This document shows positions 40,586-43,455 of a stretch of 43,455 nucleotides of DNA, piece by piece. The notes under the pieces were generated by a model. The model was not told the origin of the DNA. It was given only the letters and a program-made list of their open reading frames with translations, and searched no databases. Origin of the DNA: Aureobasidium sp. EXF-3400 (lineage: Eukaryota; Ascomycota; Dothideomycetes; Dothideales; Saccotheciaceae); NCBI GenBank assembly GCA_024195585.1, contig SWBL01000389.1, forward strand, positions 1-43,455, written 5' to 3'. The translations under genes and the position numbers were made by a program. Positions within the stretch are counted from its first letter, which is position 1; the number at the start of each line of letters is the position of its first letter.

Positions 40586-42406
40586 CTAGTATTGACCATC
40601 CAAAGTAAAGGTGCCTGTCTTGGTGATCAAATACTCATTGACCGCAACATCCTTACCCGACTCCTTTCCATAGCCACTTTCCTTGATACCTCCAAACGGA
40701 CTCTCTGCAGCAGACGAGTTGCCTATATCGCGAAATTAGCCATTGTGCCTCCCCCTTCAAAGGTCAGGAGGAACTCACCAGTATTGATACCGATCATACC
40801 AGCCTCGAGATTCTCAAACAACCTCCAAGTCCTATCAACATTCTTGGTAAAGAAGTAACTAGCCAATCCCATACTAGTGTTGTTCGCTCTCTCCACCGCC
40901 TCTTCCTCAGTATCAAAAGCAAACATAGCAAGCACAGGCGCAAAGGTCTCTTCACTCGCAATCAACATTTCCGCATGTGCGTCTCCGATAATTGCTGGCT
41001 CGAAGAAGTAACCACCTGCATCTTTCTTTCTTTCACCACTGCCGAGTAGCAATTTGCCTCCTTGGGAGACTGCATCTTTGACTTGAGATTCGGCTTTGTC
41101 GAGGCCGCGGGAGGTGGTTACGGGACCGAGGGTTGTTTTGGACTCGCTGCCATGGCCCATCACAAGGTCTTTGGTCTTTTGGACTATCAGGTCGGTGAAT
41201 TCTTTGTAGATTGATTTTTGGACGTAGACGCGGTTGGCGGTTATGCAGGCTTGACCTGCGTGGCGCCATTTGAGTGCCATGAGTGCTGTGATTGATTTAT
41301 TAGTTGTAATGCTCCTAAGGATGGTCAAGAGAGGGTTTTCAGGATAACGAACCATTGGCTGCTTGTTCCAGATCTGCATCCTCGAACACGAGGAAAGGGC
41401 AGTTGCCTCCAAGCTCGAGCGTCACTTTCTTCAATCCATCAGAACAGATCTTGGCTACCAATTTGCCCACACGAGTGCTGCCTGTGAAGGTGACCTTCTT
41501 CACAAGCTCATGTCGACACAAGGCTTCGGACAGCGATGGAGTGTTGTCAAGACTAGTGGTCAAAACATTGAACACACCAGGAGGGAAGCCTGCTTGAAGA
41601 GCCAAGTAGCCCAAAGTCAAGACAGAGAATGGTGTCTCAGGCGATGGCTTAACAATCATGGTACAGCCTGCTGCCAGAGCTGCTCCCGCTTTACGCAGGA
41701 TCATTGCAATGGGGAAGTTCCATGGTGTCAATGCCACAGCAACACCAACGGGTTGCTTGATGGTGAAGACACGACGACCTGGAGCTGCAGGCGTAGAGAC
41801 CGTTCCTTGGATTCTCTCAGCCTCTCCAGCAAACCACCTGTAGCAGGTCAGTAAAATATCTCTAGTACGCCAGCATAGCAGCAAAACTCACCAAGTAAAT
41901 CCTAAAGCATAGTCGAGCTCTCCCTGACTTTCAGCAAGCGGTTTGCCAGTCTCATAAGTCACAATCTTTGCAATGTCATCTCTGTGCTCACGAATGAGTG
42001 CATCCCACTTCAAAAGCCATTGTGCCCTGGTTCTGGGGTTGACCTTGCGATAAGACTCGAAAGCAGCCTGAGCAGCTTGGACAGTCTTGTCTACATCCTC
42101 AGGTCCGTTATCAGGAGCCGTAGCCCACGTTTTGCCAGTTCCAGGATCTGGGTTTCACAAGTTAGTGACATGAGATCTTGCATCACTGTGATGAGCTTTT
42201 TTGCATAAACAAAAAAACATACCGACAACATCAAAGCGCTCTTTGGATTGGGCTTCCACCCACTCGCCGTTGACGAGAGAATGATCGCGGAATATATCCT
42301 TGTTGTTTAACTGGTGTGCGCAGATGCAGCTTTTAGTACAATGATACGTCAGCAATCAGGGGTCCTGCTTGCAATCGTTTACCTTGAAAGGTAGCTCCGA
42401 CGCCAT
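40586..42406 (-). CDS. UGA2: Succinate-semialdehyde dehydrogenase, NAD(P)+ (GABA shunt)
   Basis: The enzyme oxidises succinate semialdehyde to succinate, the last step of GABA catabolism. Six exons are resolved: 42383-42406, 42223-42310, 41892-42147, 41353-41837, 40779-41285 and 40586-40722. They give 498 aa, the standard length for this aldehyde dehydrogenase family. Introns are 54-75 nt; all joins keep frame. Family landmarks in order are VNGEWVEAQSKERFDVVDP, TYETGKPLAESQGELDYA, WFAGEAERIQG, PWNFPIAMILRKAGAALAAG, the NAD-binding FTGSTRVGKL, the catalytic Glu in TLELGGN (about residue 264), and the catalytic Cys in RHAGQACITANRVY (about residue 298). The C-terminal GINTGNSS...SPFGGIKESGYGKE follows. 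No clear mitochondrial presequence is seen (MASELPFK), which suggests the cytosol. Donor 4 is the atypical GTTCGT. UGA2 is used as the yeast name; a close ALDH paralogue cannot be excluded. Confidence 0.92.
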
Positions 42407-42622
42407 GGCTATATCACACTTTGGCTACTTTGCAGTAATTGCTTCTTTCTTCCTTCGTTCTTTCTCTCTCTAGTCAGATAAGACGCAATACGATTAGATA
42501 CCAAGATGGAGCAAGAAGTTTCAAGAAAAACAAGAAAAGGAATGAAAGAAACGAATGATGCGTTCATGTCCATCACGACATTGTGCATTTTTGAGGGGTT
42601 GCGTTTGTTGCTCCTCCCTCCG

Positions 42623-42666
42623 TGTCCCTCGGGTTTTTGCAAGATGTCCCTCGGGTCTTGCAAAAA
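42623..42666. repeat. 22-bp imperfect tandem duplication
   Basis: Two adjacent 22-bp units both start TGTCCCTCGGGT and continue with a T-rich then GCAA segment. They differ at a few bases. They lie about 220-260 bp upstream of the SSADH start. Confidence 0.7.
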
Positions 42667-42772
42667 AGGCGGGGTCGAAAAAGCTGCTGCTTTCCACCCT
42701 GATGGCTGGCATGGAAGGGGAGCTCCAAGAGCTGTCAAAAAGCATCTTTTCTTGGTCCTGTATAGTACAATG

Positions 42773-42994
42773 TTACATGCTATTGTTATCGCCAGCCTCT
42801 GGCGTGCGTGGCTGGCCGCATGCGTCTTGTTTTTCGATTTCGTCTTCGCAAACGGGTGGGATTGAAAAATAAAAAGTGCCACGGCGTGGATCGTCATCGA
42901 GGGAGCAAGCTGCATATGTTCCATACGAGCCGTCCTTCCACCCGAGTGCTTGGTCTGACAGGAGGGTGTGGTACATTGTGACTTTGGTAAACAT
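42773..42994 (-). CDS. Possible small protein (73 aa)
   Basis: The ATG at 42994 sits in a good fungal start context (leader ...CAAATACAACC before ATG). It opens a 73-residue frame starting MFTKVTMYHTLLSDQALGWK, with acidic SLDDDPRRG and FSIPPV in the middle and a Pro/Asn-rich end. No domain is recognised. The frame also continues upstream of this ATG to 43129. It could be a real small gene, the first exon of a longer one, or chance. Confidence 0.28.
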   Translation of the reverse strand: MFTKVTMYHTLLSDQALGWKDGSYGTYAACSLDDDPRRGTFYFSIPPVCEDEIEKQDACGQPRTPEAGDNNSM

Positions 42995-43358
42995 GGTTGT
43001 ATTTGTTTCAGGTAGTAGGGGTAAAGGGCTGGCTTTTGTGTGATTCGCAGAACCACCCTTTGGAGGTGTAGAACAGACAGTGTGGATTCGGTAGAAAGCG
43101 TCGAATTTGCTGGATGCTATAAACATCATCTCTTCGTACCCTCATCCTCATGAGGCTGAATATGCACACGACTTACGCTTTCTTACCTTTTGAACTCATT
43201 GCAATGCCTATATTCAACCTTGTCGATGAGATGTGGCTCATTCCAATCTCTTGAAAGGCCATTCGTTGTATTTCCTTTCGCAAACCATGGTGTCGGTGTG
43301 GCCCTGTCTCTACGAGACTCTTGTGCATGGCTGTGGTTGCAGATCCAGGGGCGGATAG

Positions 43359-43454
43359 AAGGACTGCAAGAACACTACCAGGTGCTCATGGTGTGCACAA
43401 GAAGGACACAACATTTGCAAGCTAGGCGAACCGAAGTGCTGTAATTGTGGAGGG
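43359..43454 (+). mobile_element. Degenerate CCHC zinc-knuckle frame, probably LINE/retroelement gag relic (runs off window)
   Basis: One plus-strand frame reads KDCKNTTRCSWCAQEGHNIC and, a few residues later, KCCNCGG to the end of the window. The C-x2-C-x4-H...C pattern followed closely by a second C-x2-C with GG resembles the paired zinc knuckles in ORF1/gag-like proteins of fungal LINEs and other retroelements. The first knuckle has only two residues between His and the last Cys instead of four. A stop (TAG 43356-43358) interrupts the frame just upstream, so this is a decayed copy. Upstream of the stop the same frame has YETLVHG, which may belong to it. Confidence 0.4.
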
Positions 43455-43455
43455 A

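Larger units (their letters stand above)
42407..43358. other. Promoter region of the SSADH gene and right-end spacer
   Basis: The region holds the SSADH promoter, a 22-bp tandem duplication at 42623 and a possible small minus-strand frame at 42773-42994. Otherwise I see no supported gene. Frames on both strands stay open in parallel over 42500-42870, so open length alone is not evidence here. Confidence 0.4.

Noticed and set aside
42409..43056. 215-codon minus-strand frame at the right end
   Set aside because: Its start overlaps the SSADH leader region, its composition is not protein-like, and parallel frames are open on both strands.

Overview
The window is nuclear DNA of a filamentous ascomycete (Pezizomycotina; a dothideomycete would fit, but I cannot place it further without a search). 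The signs are protein-coding genes on both strands with short introns of about 48-75 nt, GT...AG ends and CTAAC/CTGAC-like branch sites, kilobase-scale spacers, an OLE1 desaturase with a fused cytochrome b5 domain, a Q-rich Med15, and a C2H2 plus fungal-specific transcription factor. I see no convincing tRNA, rRNA or CRISPR array.

Layout. 1-742: 3' end of the delta-9 desaturase gene (+). 3309-4560: a spliced gene of unknown function with an internal duplication (+). 4797-5708: class II aldolase/adducin-like protein (-). 6315-10905: Mediator subunit Med15, three exons (-). 13179-15121: Lys-rich unknown protein, three exons (-). 16041-16658: small unknown two-exon gene (+). 17622-18413: rRNA-processing protein Efg1 (+). 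18919-20580: Gfd2/YDR514C-like DEDDh nuclease-fold protein (+). 21600-22346: O-methyltransferase (+). 22.4-24.8 kb: a gene-poor, partly AT-rich decayed island with a MITE-like inverted-repeat element, a pseudogene and a 135-bp tandem repeat. 25119-26354: MYG1 (-). 26.4-30.5 kb: a 4.1-kb spacer. 30516-33847: C2H2/fungal transcription factor (+). 35326-38781: Rad4/XPC (-), divergent from 38998-40212: tRNA adenosine deaminase Tad1 (+). 40586-42406: succinate-semialdehyde dehydrogenase, six exons (-). The right edge carries a degenerate CCHC zinc-knuckle reading frame resembling a LINE/retroelement gag fragment.

The recognised genes are mostly single-copy housekeeping functions (lipid desaturation, transcription, ribosome biogenesis, nucleotide excision repair, tRNA editing, GABA shunt). 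They do not form one pathway or a biosynthetic cluster. Exon structures were worked out by hand from reading frame, splice signals and family knowledge; none is supported by RNA data.

The most unusual signal is a short perfect palindrome, GAGAGTSACTCTC, in at least five spacer or untranslated positions between 1.2 and 16.9 kb. A degenerate 14-bp tandem array of the same motif lies just upstream of the TATA box of the small gene at 16041. None was found right of 17 kb. It looks like a dispersed regulatory site or a tiny repeat family and is the best candidate here for something undescribed.
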